NCBI GenBank assembly: GCA_020846875.1 | Contig: JADLDB010000087.1 | Location: forward strand, 1-64,000 | Source of the DNA: Myxococcales bacterium | GTDB lineage: Bacteria; Myxococcota; Myxococcia; Myxococcales; Myxococcaceae | Direction of reading: 5' to 3' | DNA: 64,000 nt | Part shown: positions 34,001 to 42,863 of the stretch, piece after piece | How positions within the stretch are numbered: the stretch's first letter is position 1 | Layout: each line of letters starts with the position of its first letter | Made by a program: the position numbers and the translations under genes | The notes under the pieces: generated by a model | Seen by the model: the letters and a program-made list of their open reading frames with translations, nothing else | The model's database searches: none | Told to the model about the DNA's origin: nothing

Positions 34001-35291
34001 CGGCCACCACCTGCTGGGCCAGCACGTCCAGCGGCTTCACCGGCACCCGCACCTGGTCGAGGTGCTGCTCGTGAATGGCGCGCAGCAGCGCGGCGGTCTC
34101 CACCAACTCATCGCGGGTCAGCGCCAGGACGACGCCCTTCGACACGGCGGACTTGTGGTGGCCGGAGCGGCCGAGGCGCTGCAGCATGACGGCGATGCTG
34201 CGGGGGCTGCCCACCTGCACCACCAGGTCGATGGAGCCGATGTCGAGGCCCAACTCCAGCGAGGCGGTGGCCACCATCACCTTGAGGCCGCCGGACTTGA
34301 GGCGCTCCTCGGCGGCCAGGCGCAGCTCCTTGGCCATGCTGCCGTGGTGGGAGGCGACGGCGCCGTGGCCGAGGCGCTCGCCCAGGTCATGCGCGAGGCG
34401 CTCGGCCAGCCGGCGGGTGTTGGTGAACACCAGCATGGTGCGGTGCTGGGAAGAGAGCTCGCACAGCCGCTCGTAGAGCTGGCCCCACATCTCGTGGGTG
34501 GCGGCGGCGGTGAGCTCGTCCTCGGGCACCTCCAGCGTCAACTCCCACGGGCGCACGTGGCCCACCTGCACCACCTGGCACGGAGCTCGGCCCTCGCGCG
34601 GGACGCCGGTGAGGAAGCGGGCGAGGCCGTCGAGGGGCTTGGTGGTGGCGGACAGGCCGAGGAGCTGCGGGGGCGCGCCCAGCAGCGACTTGAGGCGCTC
34701 CAGCGAGAGGGCGAAGTGGCTGCCGCGCTTGTCGCGGGCCAGGGCGTGAATTTCGTCCACCACCACGGTGCGCACGCTCTTGAGGGTGGCGCGGCTCTTG
34801 TCGGCGGTGAGGTAGAGGTAGAGCGACTCGGGGGTGGTGATGAGGATGTGGGGCGGCGTCTTCACCATCTGCGCGCGCTCGGCGGGGGTGGTGTCGCCGC
34901 TGCGCACCATCACCCGGATGTCGGGCAGCGCGACGCCAGCGTCCTTCGCGCGGGCCTTCAACTGCTCCAGCGGGAAGAGGAGGTTCTTCTGCACGTCGTT
35001 GCCCAGGGCCTTCAAGGGCGAGACGTAGAGGACGCGCGTCTCGTCGGGCAGCGTGCCCTGGGCGGCCTGCTGGAAGAGCTCGTCGAGGCAGGCGAGGAAG
35101 GCGGTGAGCGTCTTGCCGCTGCCGGTGGGCGCGGCGATGAGGACGTCGCGGCCTTCGCGGATGAGCGGCCAGCCGCGCACCTGGGGCTCGGTGGGCTCGC
35201 CCAGCGTCTGGTGAAACCACGCGCGCACCACCGGGTGGAAGGGCGTCAGCGCCTCGTGCACGGACACCTGGGCGGCGTGCGTGAAGTCCAT
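31020..35291 (-). CDS. lhr: Lhr-type ATP-dependent DNA helicase
   Basis: A 1423-residue superfamily 2 helicase. Residues 54-61 APTGSGKT is the Walker A motif; VVDEIHALARDKRG is a DEIH box at about 175, and LLGLSATTKPL, VFTNTRRLAERL, SHHGSMAKELR and QRLGRSGHHKS are the later helicase motifs. The large C-terminal part (winged-helix and DUF/Lhr-specific domains with APFGARINRAWGLTLRK and NHGGQEIVPPDHPLVTEAMKDC) is typical of bacterial Lhr, a DNA repair-linked translocase. ATG at 35291 is preferred; TTG at 35300 is also possible. The long open frame on the opposite strand here is a shadow. Confidence 0.9.
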   Translation of the reverse strand: MDFTHAAQVSVHEALTPFHPVVRAWFHQTLGEPTEPQVRGWPLIREGRDVLIAAPTGSGKTLTAFLACLDELFQQAAQGTLPDETRVLYVSPLKALGNDVQKNLLFPLEQLKARAKDAGVALPDIRVMVRSGDTTPAERAQMVKTPPHILITTPESLYLYLTADKSRATLKSVRTVVVDEIHALARDKRGSHFALSLERLKSLLGAPPQLLGLSATTKPLDGLARFLTGVPREGRAPCQVVQVGHVRPWELTLEVPEDELTAAATHEMWGQLYERLCELSSQHRTMLVFTNTRRLAERLAHDLGERLGHGAVASHHGSMAKELRLAAEERLKSGGLKVMVATASLELGLDIGSIDLVVQVGSPRSIAVMLQRLGRSGHHKSAVSKGVVLALTRDELVETAALLRAIHEQHLDQVRVPVKPLDVLAQQVVAEVAAQEWDEEGLYQVMKRATPYAELTREEFEKVLRLVSEGESTSRGRSRVHLHRDRVNARLKPRKGARLMALQNGGAIPDLFTYAVIAEPEDKQVGTLDEDFSIESMPGDVFVLGSTSWRIRRIFDGQVRVENANGQPPSVPFWNGEAPARTDELSLEVARLREDVARRPDAQEWLTRELGLPERAADLLVRYVKAGEAALTTVPTQACVVAERFFDEAGGMQLVIHAPFGARINRAWGLTLRKSFCRAFDFELQAAATDDGVLLSLGEQHSFPLMDIFDFVSPASALRVLTQAVLQGPMFGTRFRWAAGRALALSRMRNGKRVPPPIQRARAEDLIAAVFPDQVGCQDNHGGQEIVPPDHPLVTEAMKDCLTDLMDIEGLVAVLKGMQEGRIRKVAVDLPEPSVFAHQLLNSAPYTFLDDAPLEERRARNVAVRRTLPPADQVAFGALDDAAIAEVIADAAPVIRDAEELHDALLQLVTYPLEPWLRVLEAAGRAARLTLPGGRVYAFARERTPLLQSLFPDTPLPVAPLPGDAPVDREAAARQMVRGWMEILGPTTSEELQARLSLTKYDVDAALAKLESVGQVLRGKFRAGQPEEVTEWCDRRLLQRIHRLTLGRLRKEIEPLSAQDFMRFLFRWHYLDAEQKPRGPGGLAKVVSLLEGYEAPAAAWEQHLFPARMKHYVGEWLESACFTGEVAWGRLTLKEPKLPVGPRRGLLVEEPVVPARKAMPGRAASLTFVKRVDLEWLLHAARPDVVLSDGPRPWPADLSHAAKDVLGVLERRGASFFGELQAGSRRLATEVEDALWELLSRGLITADAVQNLRVLQSPKLRRRQRALQRGGPGRWSLFQPHEQVESAQVEEQLAWLFLRRYGVVFRDLVVREPLAPAWRDLLPWYRRLEARGEIRGGRFLAGFAGEQFALPEAVDLARAVRREPKQGEVVRVSAVDPLNLTGVVTPGPRVASVLGQEVRYVDGVPELEADRSGHRPGADSPFR

Positions 35292-35323
35292 GAGGAGCAA
35301 CTGAACAAGGGTTCACATGAAGA

Positions 35324-35758
35324 TCAACCGGGGCCCGCCCGATCCCCTGGCGCACCCGGCGGCGGTCCACCGGGCCCGCGATGTGGACGCTGCTTCTTCA
35401 GCTCCTCCAACTTCGCCCGCTGCGCCTCCGTCAGCACCTCACCCAGCTCCTGCTCGATTCTTTCGTGCACCGCGCGCGCTCTCGGGAACGACTCCTCGAA
35501 AACGGCCTGCAGCTCCGGGCGGTGCTTCTCGAAGATGGCGCGGGCCTTCTCCTTCTGCTCCTCCGAGAGGTCGAGCCCCTTCAGCCAGCCAGGCAGTCCT
35601 CCGGGCGGCGGACCGCGCAGGTGCGGCGGAGGTTGCGGCGGATGACGCGGGCCGAGCCAGGCGTGCACGCCTCCCCCCGTGGCGGCGCCGGCGACGAACA
35701 CCGCCAGCAACAGAAGCCCGGACTTGAGGTGCAGACCGCGCGACTCACTCGTGGCCAT
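35324..35758 (-). CDS. Spy/CpxP-like periplasmic protein, membrane-anchored
   Basis: A 144-residue protein with an N-terminal membrane segment (SGLLLLAVFVAGAATGGGVHAW), a Pro-rich stretch, and a helical hairpin: LDLSEEQKEKARAIFEKHRPELQAVFEES plus ELGEVLTEAQRAKLEELKKQ, the LTxxQ-like pattern of Spy/CpxP/ZraP-type periplasmic chaperone and stress proteins. GGAGG lies 5 bases upstream of the ATG; the gene overlaps the end of the anti-sigma gene by 14 bases. It is the third gene of the sigma/anti-sigma unit, which suggests that the sigma factor controls envelope-stress or metal-related functions. Role is inferred. Confidence 0.78.
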   Translation of the reverse strand: MATSESRGLHLKSGLLLLAVFVAGAATGGGVHAWLGPRHPPQPPPHLRGPPPGGLPGWLKGLDLSEEQKEKARAIFEKHRPELQAVFEESFPRARAVHERIEQELGEVLTEAQRAKLEELKKQRPHRGPGGPPPGAPGDRAGPG

Positions 35759-36065
35759 CAGCGCCTCCATACGCAAGGTACCAGGACGCGGCGGCGCTCG
35801 GGTCTCCGCGCGCGGCGAGGTCGGACAACTCTGCCACCGCGTCCGTCGCCTCGTCGGTGCGCTCCTCCCCGCGCCTCAGCACCGGCACCCACGCCAGCAC
35901 CGCGAGCAGCGCCGCCACCGCCACCGCGCCCAGGCCCCACCGCCCCACGCCGTCCCACACGGTGCGCCGGCGCGTCTTCGCCATCACCCCGTGCACCAGG
36001 CGCTCGAAGTGCAATTCGTCCTGCTTCGGATCCACCGGCGAGAAGTCGATGCGGTCAGGGTCCAT
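35745..36065 (-). CDS. probable anti-sigma factor (short, one membrane helix)
   Basis: A 106-residue protein with a cytoplasmic N-terminal part, one membrane helix at about residues 43-62 (GLGAVAVAALLAVLAWVPVL) and an extracytoplasmic tail of about 40 residues. It overlaps the ECF sigma gene by 11 bases and the Spy-like gene by 14 bases. Size, topology and position match anti-sigma proteins of ECF sigma factors. No zinc-binding His-x3-Cys-x2-Cys motif is present, so it is not a ZAS-type. A membrane anti-sigma is the best reading but not proven by sequence. Confidence 0.65.
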   Translation of the reverse strand: MDPDRIDFSPVDPKQDELHFERLVHGVMAKTRRRTVWDGVGRWGLGAVAVAALLAVLAWVPVLRRGEERTDEATDAVAELSDLAARGDPSAAASWYLAYGGADGHE

Positions 36066-36612
36066 GGGAAGTCTCCACGTTCGCCTCGTCGGCGAGGTGC
36101 GCTCTCAACGTCTTGCGGGCGCCGAACAACAACTGCCGCGAGTTCACCTCGGACAGCTCCAGCGCGTCAGCGATTTCTCCGTGCGACCAGCCCTCGAGGT
36201 CGTGCAGCAGCACCACCTCCCGCGCGCGCTCGTCGAGATGCGAGAGCGCGGCCAGCAGGCGCGTCCGGGCGTCGACGCGCGACGACACCGACTCCTCGGC
36301 CACCTCGTTGGCGGCCGACACCTTCGCGAACGACTCGCGCACGCTCCGCTTCTCCAGCGCGTTGCGGGCGGTGTTCCGCGCGATGTGAATGAGCCACCCG
36401 GCGAAGCGCTCGGGCTCGCGACACTCCGCCAACTTCTCCCAGGCCACCACGAGCGCCTCCTGTGCCACGTCTTCCGCCTCGGCGGGCACGCGCAGCACCG
36501 CCAGCGCCACCGAGTACGCCGCGCGCAGGTGCCGGCGCACCAACACCTCGAATGCACGTGCGCTGCCGGCCCTCGCCTGTCCGACGAGGGCCGCGGTGGA
36601 CGCCTCATTCAT
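36055..36612 (-). CDS. ECF RNA polymerase sigma factor
   Basis: A 185-residue sigma factor. Region 2 runs from VLVRRHLRAAYSVALAVLR through DVAQEALVVAWEKL and RFAGWLIHIARNTARN. Region 4 (ERAREVVLLHDLEGWSHGEIADALELSEVNSRQLLFGARKTLRAHL) holds the -35-recognising helix-turn-helix. The last residues overlap the anti-sigma gene. A GGAACG sequence about 30-45 bases upstream on the same strand could be an ECF-type -35, which would mean autoregulation, but the -10 is not clear. Confidence 0.88.
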   Translation of the reverse strand: MNEASTAALVGQARAGSARAFEVLVRRHLRAAYSVALAVLRVPAEAEDVAQEALVVAWEKLAECREPERFAGWLIHIARNTARNALEKRSVRESFAKVSAANEVAEESVSSRVDARTRLLAALSHLDERAREVVLLHDLEGWSHGEIADALELSEVNSRQLLFGARKTLRAHLADEANVETSHGP

Positions 36613-36758
36613 CTCTGTTCGACCTCGAAGACAGCCGGGCTGAGCGTTCCGTTAGGCGCAGGGCGCTTCATAACGCCTTCACGGCCCCGCTGGTCCTCAC
36701 GCACCACGGGCCGCCCCGAGAGGCCCTCAACGCAGCGCGCAGCTTCACCGCGCCTCGA

Positions 36759-36791
36759 GAGGCCTCCCGTTCCTAACGCTCGGGAGGCCTC
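36759..36791 (+). promoter_or_regulatory. 11-base-pair hairpin in the macA leader
   Basis: GAGGCCTCCCG and CGGGAGGCCTC are exact inverted copies separated by 11 bases (TTCCTAACGCT), ending 15 bases before the macA ATG. GGGAGG, the only good ribosome-binding sequence here, is inside the right arm. The hairpin could therefore sequester the ribosome site, act as an attenuator, or bind a regulator. Which of these is not visible. Confidence 0.45.
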
Positions 36792-36806
36792 AGGTGTCTT
36801 CTGGGC

Positions 36807-38102
36807 ATGAAGCCTGGACGCGCGAAGCGGTGGGTGCTGTCGGTGGGCCTCGTGGTGGCGCTGGGCGGCGGCGCCCTGGCGTGGCGGGTGAAGGCAGCAC
36901 AGCCGCCCGCGGCGACCGCGCCCCAGGTGGCCGAGGTGAAGCGCGGCGACGTGCTGGTGGAGGTGACGGCGTCGGGCACGCTCAAGCCCGTCAACGAAGT
37001 CGAGGTGGGCGCGCAGGTGTCGGGGCGCATCAAGGAACTCAAGGTCGACTTCAACGACCGGGTGAAGAAGGGGCAGCTCATCGCGGTCATCGACCCGGTG
37101 GTGTTCGACAGTCAGCGGGCGCAGGCGGCGGCGCGGCTCGAGTCGGCGCAGGCGGACCAGGAGCGCGCGGAGGTGCAACAGGCCCAGGCGCAGGTGGATC
37201 GCGACCGCACGGCGGCGCTGGTGACGAAGGGCCTCTCGGCCGACGCGGAGCTGCAGACGGCGGAGCTGACGCTCAAGAGCGCGAAGGCGTCGGTGTCGTC
37301 GGCGAAGGCGTCGGTGACGCTGGCGAGGGCGGCGCTGGAGCAGGCGGTGGAGAACCTGGCGTATTGCCGCATCGTCTCGCCGGTGGATGGGCTGGTCATC
37401 TCCCGCGACGTGGAGGTGGGGCAGACGGTGGCGGCGAGCCTGCAGGCGCCGACGCTCTTCGTCATCGCGGAGAGCCTCGAGCAGATGGAGCTGCACACCA
37501 ACGTCGCCGAGTCGGACGTGGGGCGGCTGGCCGAGGGGCAGCGGGTGGAATTCACGGTGGACGCGTGGCCGGACCGGAAGTTCGAGGGCGTGGTGCGGCA
37601 GGTGCGCTACGCGGCGACGACGGTGTCGAACGTGGTCACGTACGACGCGGTGGTGCGGGTGGACAACGCGTCACTCGCGCTGCGGCCGGGGATGACGGCG
37701 AACGCGACCTTCATCATCGATGAGCGGCGCGACGTGCTGACGGTGCCGGTCGCGGCGCTCCGCTATCGCCCGAAGCGCGGAACGGAGTCGTCCGGCGCGT
37801 CGCCCTTTCCTCCACCGGGAGGGATGGGGCCGGGCGACGGTCAGGGGCCGTGGAAGGAGCGCGTCGGCCCGAAGCACGCAACCGACGCGGTGCATGGCAC
37901 GGTGTGGACGATGGTGAGCGGCGCGCCGAAGCCCATCGTGGTGAGGACCGGCCTGTCGGACGGCGCGGTGACCGAGGTCGCCTCCGACGAGCTCGAGTCG
38001 GGCGTGCAGGTGCTCACCGGCGACGGGAGCAGCGCCAGGTCAGCCCCGCGTCCCACGCAGCAGCAGCAGCGCGGGCCGCGGCCGCCTCCGGGGATCTTCT
38101 GA
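36807..38102 (+). CDS. macA: MacA-type periplasmic adaptor of an ABC efflux system
   Basis: A 431-residue HlyD-family protein. A membrane segment ([18 protein letters not shown]) anchors it. The barrel-sandwich halves ([33 protein letters not shown] and [20 protein letters not shown]) frame a long Gln/Ala-rich coiled hairpin (residues about 95-185). A beta-barrel domain ([18 protein letters not shown]) follows. The tail is Pro/Gln-rich. Its stop overlaps the ATP-binding gene's start by one base (TGATG). Together the three genes should form a MacAB-like exporter of an unknown substrate; an outer-membrane channel must come from elsewhere. Confidence 0.85.
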   Translation: MKPGRAKRWVLSVGLVVALGGGALAWRVKAAQPPAATAPQVAEVKRGDVLVEVTASGTLKPVNEVEVGAQVSGRIKELKVDFNDRVKKGQLIAVIDPVVFDSQRAQAAARLESAQADQERAEVQQAQAQVDRDRTAALVTKGLSADAELQTAELTLKSAKASVSSAKASVTLARAALEQAVENLAYCRIVSPVDGLVISRDVEVGQTVAASLQAPTLFVIAESLEQMELHTNVAESDVGRLAEGQRVEFTVDAWPDRKFEGVVRQVRYAATTVSNVVTYDAVVRVDNASLALRPGMTANATFIIDERRDVLTVPVAALRYRPKRGTESSGASPFPPPGGMGPGDGQGPWKERVGPKHATDAVHGTVWTMVSGAPKPIVVRTGLSDGAVTEVASDELESGVQVLTGDGSSARSAPRPTQQQQRGPRPPPGIF

Positions 38103-38812
38103 TGCTGCTCGACGCGAGCCACCTCTGGAAGGTGTACGGCGAGGGCGACGCGCGGGTGGAGGCGCTGCGCGACGTCTGCCTGTCCGTCGAGGCGGGCGAA
38201 TTCGTCGCCATCATGGGGCCGTCGGGCTCGGGGAAGTCGACGTTGATGAACCTCCTCGGCTGTCTCGACAAGCCGACCCGTGGCACGTACCGCGTCGAAG
38301 GCGAGGACGTGAGTCGGCTCTCGGCGACGGACCTCGCGCACCGGCGCAACCGCACCCTGGGCTTCGTCTTCCAGGCGTTCAACCTGCTGCCACGCACCAG
38401 CGCGCTGGCGAACGTGCAGTTGCCGATGCTGTACGCGGGGGTGCCGTCGAAGGAGCTGGAGCGGCGGGCGAGAGCGGCGCTGGAGCGGGTGGGCCTGGGC
38501 GATCGCCTCTCGCACCTGCCGTCGGAGCTGTCGGGCGGGCAGCAGCAGCGGGTGGCCATCGCGCGGGCCATCGTCAACCGGCCGAAGGTCATCCTTGCGG
38601 ACGAGCCGACGGGGAACCTGGACTCGAAGACGAGCGCGCAGATTCTGGAGCTCTTCCAGCAACTGCGCGACGAGGGCCTCACCATCCTCTACGTGACGCA
38701 CGAGCCGGACGTGGCCGAGTACGCGTCGCGGCTGGTGGTGGTGAAGGACGGGCGCATCGCGCAGGACGGGCCGCAGACGCCGAAGCAGGCGGGACCGGGG
38801 GTGGCGGCATGA
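38102..38812 (+). CDS. MacB-type ABC transporter ATP-binding protein
   Basis: A 236-residue ATPase of the MacB/LolD (FtsE-like) family. Walker [10 protein letters not shown] is at residues 39-47, the signature is [15 protein letters not shown], and Walker [11 protein letters not shown] and the His switch THEPD follow. Start overlaps macA by one base and its stop overlaps the permease start by four (ATGA), so the three are translationally coupled. In MacB proper, ATPase and permease are fused; here they are separate, as in many Gram-negative bacteria. Substrate unknown. Confidence 0.9.
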   Translation: MLLDASHLWKVYGEGDARVEALRDVCLSVEAGEFVAIMGPSGSGKSTLMNLLGCLDKPTRGTYRVEGEDVSRLSATDLAHRRNRTLGFVFQAFNLLPRTSALANVQLPMLYAGVPSKELERRARAALERVGLGDRLSHLPSELSGGQQQRVAIARAIVNRPKVILADEPTGNLDSKTSAQILELFQQLRDEGLTILYVTHEPDVAEYASRLVVVKDGRIAQDGPQTPKQAGPGVAA

Positions 38813-40032
38813 ACACGTGGCGCACGCTGGCGGTGGCGTTGCAGGCGCTCACGCGCAACCTCACGCGCTCATTGCTCACGGTGCTGGGCGTCATCATCGG
38901 CGTGGCGGCGGTCATCGCGATGGTGTCCCTGGGCGAGGGCGCGAAGGCGAAGGTGGCGAAGACGTTCGAGTCGATGGGCACGGACATGCTGACGGTCTTC
39001 TCCGGCAGCTCGTTCGCGGGCGGGGCGCGGGGCGGGGCGGGGAGCCAGCCGACGTTGACGTGGGACGACCTCGGGGCCATCCGCGCGATGGAGAACGTGT
39101 CGATGGCGGCGCCGCAGCTCTCCTCGCAGGGGCAGTTGGTCAGCCCGACGGCGAACTGGAATTCGCGCGTCACGGGGACGACGCCGGAGTGGTTTCACAT
39201 TCGCAACTGGTCGCTGGCGAGCGGGCGGTTCTTCGAGGCGGCGGACGAGGCGGGTGGGCGGGCGGTGGCGGTCCTCGGCAAGACGGTGTCGGACGCGCTG
39301 TTCGGCGAGGGCGTGGACCCGGTGGGGCAGACGGTGCGGGTGAACCGGGTTCCGTTCCAGGTCGTCGGCCTGTTGGCGTCGAAGGGCTCGAGCGCGTTCG
39401 GCATGGACAACGACGACGTCATCGTGGTGCCGGCGACGACGTTCAACCGGCGCATCTCGGGAGGGCTGTCGAAGTACCTGCAGGGCGTCATCGTGGTGCA
39501 GGCGTCCTCGGGGCAGACGGACGCGGTGCGGGCGGACCTCTCGGCGCTGTTGCGGACGCGGCACAAGCTGCGGGACGACGCGGAGGACGACTTCGCGGTG
39601 CGGGACCTGGCGGACATTGCGCAGGCGCAGCAGCAGAGCGCGCAGACCATCACCTCGTTGCTGGCGGGGGTGGCGCTGGTGAGCCTCATCGTCGGGGGCA
39701 TCGGCATCATGAACATCATGTTGGTGAGCGTGACGGAGCGGACGCGAGAAATCGGGCTGCGGATGTCGGTGGGAGCGACGCCTTCGAACGTGCTGATGCA
39801 GTTCCTGCTCGAGGCGATGACGTTGTCGGTGTTGGGAGGGCTGATCGGCATCGCGCTGGGCCTCGGAGCGGGGCAGGTGATGGCGATGAAGTTCGGCTTC
39901 CCGGTGGCGGTGCGGCCGGACGTGGTGGTGTTGGCCGTCGTCGTCTCCGCGGCCGTTGGCATCGGCTTCGGGCTGTACCCGGCGCGGAAAGCGTCGCTGC
40001 TCGAGCCGATCGCCGCGCTCCGCTACGAATAG
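38809..40032 (+). CDS. MacB-type ABC transporter permease (FtsX fold)
   Basis: A 407-residue permease with an N-terminal membrane segment (LLTVLGVIIGVAAVIAMVSLGEGAKAKV) that includes the characteristic GVIIGVAAVIA motif, a large periplasmic domain of about 200 residues, and three C-terminal helices (SLLAGVALVSLIVGGIGIMNIMLVSVTERTREIGLRMSVGA is the diagnostic block, then VLGGLIGIALGLGAG and VVVLAVVVSAAVGIGFGLYPA). The family moves substrates out through a mechanotransmission mechanism with MacA. Ends 11 bases from the convergent 939-residue gene. Confidence 0.88.
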   Translation: MNTWRTLAVALQALTRNLTRSLLTVLGVIIGVAAVIAMVSLGEGAKAKVAKTFESMGTDMLTVFSGSSFAGGARGGAGSQPTLTWDDLGAIRAMENVSMAAPQLSSQGQLVSPTANWNSRVTGTTPEWFHIRNWSLASGRFFEAADEAGGRAVAVLGKTVSDALFGEGVDPVGQTVRVNRVPFQVVGLLASKGSSAFGMDNDDVIVVPATTFNRRISGGLSKYLQGVIVVQASSGQTDAVRADLSALLRTRHKLRDDAEDDFAVRDLADIAQAQQQSAQTITSLLAGVALVSLIVGGIGIMNIMLVSVTERTREIGLRMSVGATPSNVLMQFLLEAMTLSVLGGLIGIALGLGAGQVMAMKFGFPVAVRPDVVVLAVVVSAAVGIGFGLYPARKASLLEPIAALRYE

Positions 40033-40043
40033 CCCCCCTGGAG

Positions 40044-42863
40044 TCAGGCACGCTCCTGCGCCAGGAAGCGCTCGAGGGCCTCCCGGAAGCCCTTGCCGGG
40101 GCGGCGGAGGTCCAGCTCCGGCACGGTGCGGACGCCGCTGGCCAGCCGTGCGGCCGCGACGCCGGGGAGTTCGTCTTCGAAGAGGTCGTCCCACGCGTCG
40201 CGCAGGCCCGGGACGGTGTCGCCGGCGAGGGCGTCGAGGACGGCGACGTGCGCGGCCACCTGGGCGGCGAAGTCTGCGTGGAAGGGCTCGGCGCTGGCGC
40301 GGTACCAGTCCGCCACCACGGCGCGGCGCCACGCCGGGGCGACGGCGCGCCAGGAGAAGGGCGCCTCCAGCGGGTCGAACTCCTCGTCGTAGGTGGCCAG
40401 CGGCTGCTGCCCGGGGGTGTACCCGAGGGCGAGGGCCCGCGCCTCGTCGGCTTTCGGCAGGGTCCACATCGCGGTGGTGAAGAGGCTGCCGCGCTCGGGG
40501 CGCACGGTGATGCCCAGCACCTGCCGGCGGTCGAAGGGGTACTCGGTGCGGACGCGGCGGATGGCCCAGGGCAGCGCCTCCTCCAGCACCGGGGCGTTGG
40601 CGGCGAACTCGAAGCGAGGCTCGAGGCCGCCGGACTTCTCCTTGCGCTGCTTGCCTTTAGGGGCCGGCGCGTCGAGGCCGAGCTGGGCGCGGGCGGCCCT
40701 CAGCGCTCTGGCGTCGTCGTCCGTCTCCTTCGCGGCGTTCCAGGCGGCCCAGGCCAGGCGCACCGAGTCGCGCAGTTGCTCCGCCTGGGTGCCGTGGAGG
40801 TCGAGCATCATCGGCGCGACGACGGACTGGAGCGTCAGCGACAGGGGTAGTCCGGCGCCGAAGGTGGCGAACAACTCGTCGGGGCCGACCTCCTGGCCGT
40901 CGAAGTCGACGCCCAGCAGGCGGCGCAGGGCGAGGGCGATGGGCTGTACGTCGTCGTCGGCGTCGGGGTCTCCTGCAGCGCGGGCCTCCTGGTGCTCGAC
41001 GGCGCAGGCCTGGAGGTGGGCGGAGGCGCCGCTTTGGGAGGGGAGGCCCCGGAGGGTGAGCAACTGGAGCACGCGCATCCAGGGGCCCTCGGGCATGGGC
41101 TGGGCGTCGGCCGAGGCGACCAGCGCCTGCTGGGCTTCTCCCACGGGGAAGGTCTGGCGGGCCTCGAAACGGACCGCGCCGGCGAGCTCCTTCTCGAGGA
41201 GGACGCGGAGCCGGTCGAGCCGCTCGACGCAGGAGGCGGAGGCGACGAGCCCCTGTGGCGTCAACGACACGTCGGCCAGAGACGTCTTCCACCACGACGG
41301 GTGGAGCGCGTTACCGCGCTTCGACCAGCACCAGGTCGCGGGTTGTTCGCCGGTGCGCGAGAAGTCGGGGCGCGCGTCGAGCGTGGTCAGGACACGCGCG
41401 CGCTTGTCCAGGGCGTAGAGGTCGGTGCAGGGCAGGAAGGGCTCGCCGTCGGTGGTGGTGAGGCCGGGGCCTTCGGCCGTGTGGCCGGGAGGAGCCACCG
41501 CCTCGCGCTCCCATGCGGCGAGGAGGGCGGCCGGTTCAAGGGGTGACGAGGTGAGCGCGTCGCGAACCGCGCGGCTCTTGCCGGGCGGGAGGGTGACGGG
41601 GTGGGCGGCGACGAAGAGGTGCGTGCCGTCGACGGCGACGACGGCGCCCAGCAGGCCGTCGCGGAAGACGAAGTCCTCGGCGCGCGCGGCGTCGTGCACC
41701 GTGAGGTGGCTGCCGTCGAAGAGGTCGACGAGGGCGACCTCCTCGCCGAGGTCGGAGGTCTCGACCTCCCAGACGGAGACGCGGGCCTTCAGCTTGGCCT
41801 CCAGCCAGGTGCGCTCCTCGGCGGTGGGGGCGCCGTCGGCGAGGAAGCGCTGCGCGACGGTGCGGCCGTCGAAGGGCTGGACGGTGGTGGCGAGGAAGCG
41901 GGCGAAGTCGTCGGCGGGCGGAGCGGTGAAGCCGGGGACGTGGGCGGTGGCGAAGGCGACGAGCTTCGGGACGAGCTTCCGGTCGAGGGTGAGGAGAGGG
42001 TGGGTGCGGAGGGCCTCCGCCGCGGCGCGGACGGAGGAGGGGATGACGGGCGGCTGGCCCCGCGGGAGGAAGTGGCGGACGTCTAGGGTGACGCAGACGC
42101 CGTCCTGGGAAGCGGAGGCGGTGGCACCTTCCTCGGCGACGGCGGTCAGCGCCTTCAGGGTGGCGATGAGGCGGCGGGCCTCGTCGGGGCGCAGGGGCTG
42201 GGGCCGGCCCTTCTTGAAGCGCAGCAGCATGAGGGAGGCCTCGACGTCGAAGGCGGCCTTCACGGCGCGGGCGACGAAGTCGTCGTCGAAGTCGATGAGG
42301 CAGGCCAGGGAGTCGACCTGGGCGGCGGCGCCCGGAGCGCGGGAGTCGACGAGGTCGAGGAATCGCTCGTGGCCGCCGACGGAGTCGTAGAGGACGAGGC
42401 CGAACTGTTCGCCGCTCGCGCCGAGGACGGTGCACTCGAAGGCGCCCCCGCCGGGGCCGGTGGCGCGGCCGTGGACGGTGAGGTCGTTCAAGAAGCGGCG
42501 CCAGGGGCGGGCGCGAGTGAAGGCGGCGGCGGCGGTGAGGAGCTCGAGGACGAGGGGGCCGTCGGACAGCTTCTGCAGGGTCTCCCGGCTGTTGAGGGCC
42601 ACGGCGGTGGCCGCGAGCATCAAGCAGTCGGGCTGGGCGAGGGGGCCGACGCGCCAGCCGGGCTGGTGGGCCTGCGGGCCGAGGGCGTCGTCGACGAGGA
42701 CGTCGGCGCCGGCGGGCAGGGCGCGGCGGGCGGCGAAGACGGCGCCGGCGAGGGTGGACGCGGAGTCCAGCAGGCGGGGCGGGCCGTCGCTGGAGAAGAC
42801 GACGGGGATGAAGGCGTCGCCTTCGTCGGTGTGGAGCGGTCCTAGGACGGAGAGGGAGTGCAT
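40044..42863 (-). CDS. 939-residue cytoplasmic protein of unknown function
   Basis: A large protein with no signal or membrane segment. It has a high content of Leu/Ala/Val and acidic residues, with Trp-rich stretches (QPATWCWSKRGNALHPSWWK; FSWRAVAPAWRRAVVADWYRAS). A domain of about 120 residues with FECTVLGASGEQFGLVLYDS and DLVDSRAPGAAAQVDSLACL lies in the N-terminal third; LFDGSHLTVHDAARAEDFVF lies in the middle. A Lys-rich linker (GKQRKEKSGG) near 720 divides off a C-terminal part. I do not recognise a family. Its length without repeats argues for a real gene. It lies between two efflux operons and divergent from the RND adaptor. Confidence 0.75.
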   Translation of the reverse strand: MHSLSVLGPLHTDEGDAFIPVVFSSDGPPRLLDSASTLAGAVFAARRALPAGADVLVDDALGPQAHQPGWRVGPLAQPDCLMLAATAVALNSRETLQKLSDGPLVLELLTAAAAFTRARPWRRFLNDLTVHGRATGPGGGAFECTVLGASGEQFGLVLYDSVGGHERFLDLVDSRAPGAAAQVDSLACLIDFDDDFVARAVKAAFDVEASLMLLRFKKGRPQPLRPDEARRLIATLKALTAVAEEGATASASQDGVCVTLDVRHFLPRGQPPVIPSSVRAAAEALRTHPLLTLDRKLVPKLVAFATAHVPGFTAPPADDFARFLATTVQPFDGRTVAQRFLADGAPTAEERTWLEAKLKARVSVWEVETSDLGEEVALVDLFDGSHLTVHDAARAEDFVFRDGLLGAVVAVDGTHLFVAAHPVTLPPGKSRAVRDALTSSPLEPAALLAAWEREAVAPPGHTAEGPGLTTTDGEPFLPCTDLYALDKRARVLTTLDARPDFSRTGEQPATWCWSKRGNALHPSWWKTSLADVSLTPQGLVASASCVERLDRLRVLLEKELAGAVRFEARQTFPVGEAQQALVASADAQPMPEGPWMRVLQLLTLRGLPSQSGASAHLQACAVEHQEARAAGDPDADDDVQPIALALRRLLGVDFDGQEVGPDELFATFGAGLPLSLTLQSVVAPMMLDLHGTQAEQLRDSVRLAWAAWNAAKETDDDARALRAARAQLGLDAPAPKGKQRKEKSGGLEPRFEFAANAPVLEEALPWAIRRVRTEYPFDRRQVLGITVRPERGSLFTTAMWTLPKADEARALALGYTPGQQPLATYDEEFDPLEAPFSWRAVAPAWRRAVVADWYRASAEPFHADFAAQVAAHVAVLDALAGDTVPGLRDAWDDLFEDELPGVAAARLASGVRTVPELDLRRPGKGFREALERFLAQERA

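Noticed and set aside
32571-35645. 1024-codon open frame on the plus strand
   Set aside because: Antisense shadow of the Lhr helicase gene, His/Arg/Gln-rich with no domain.
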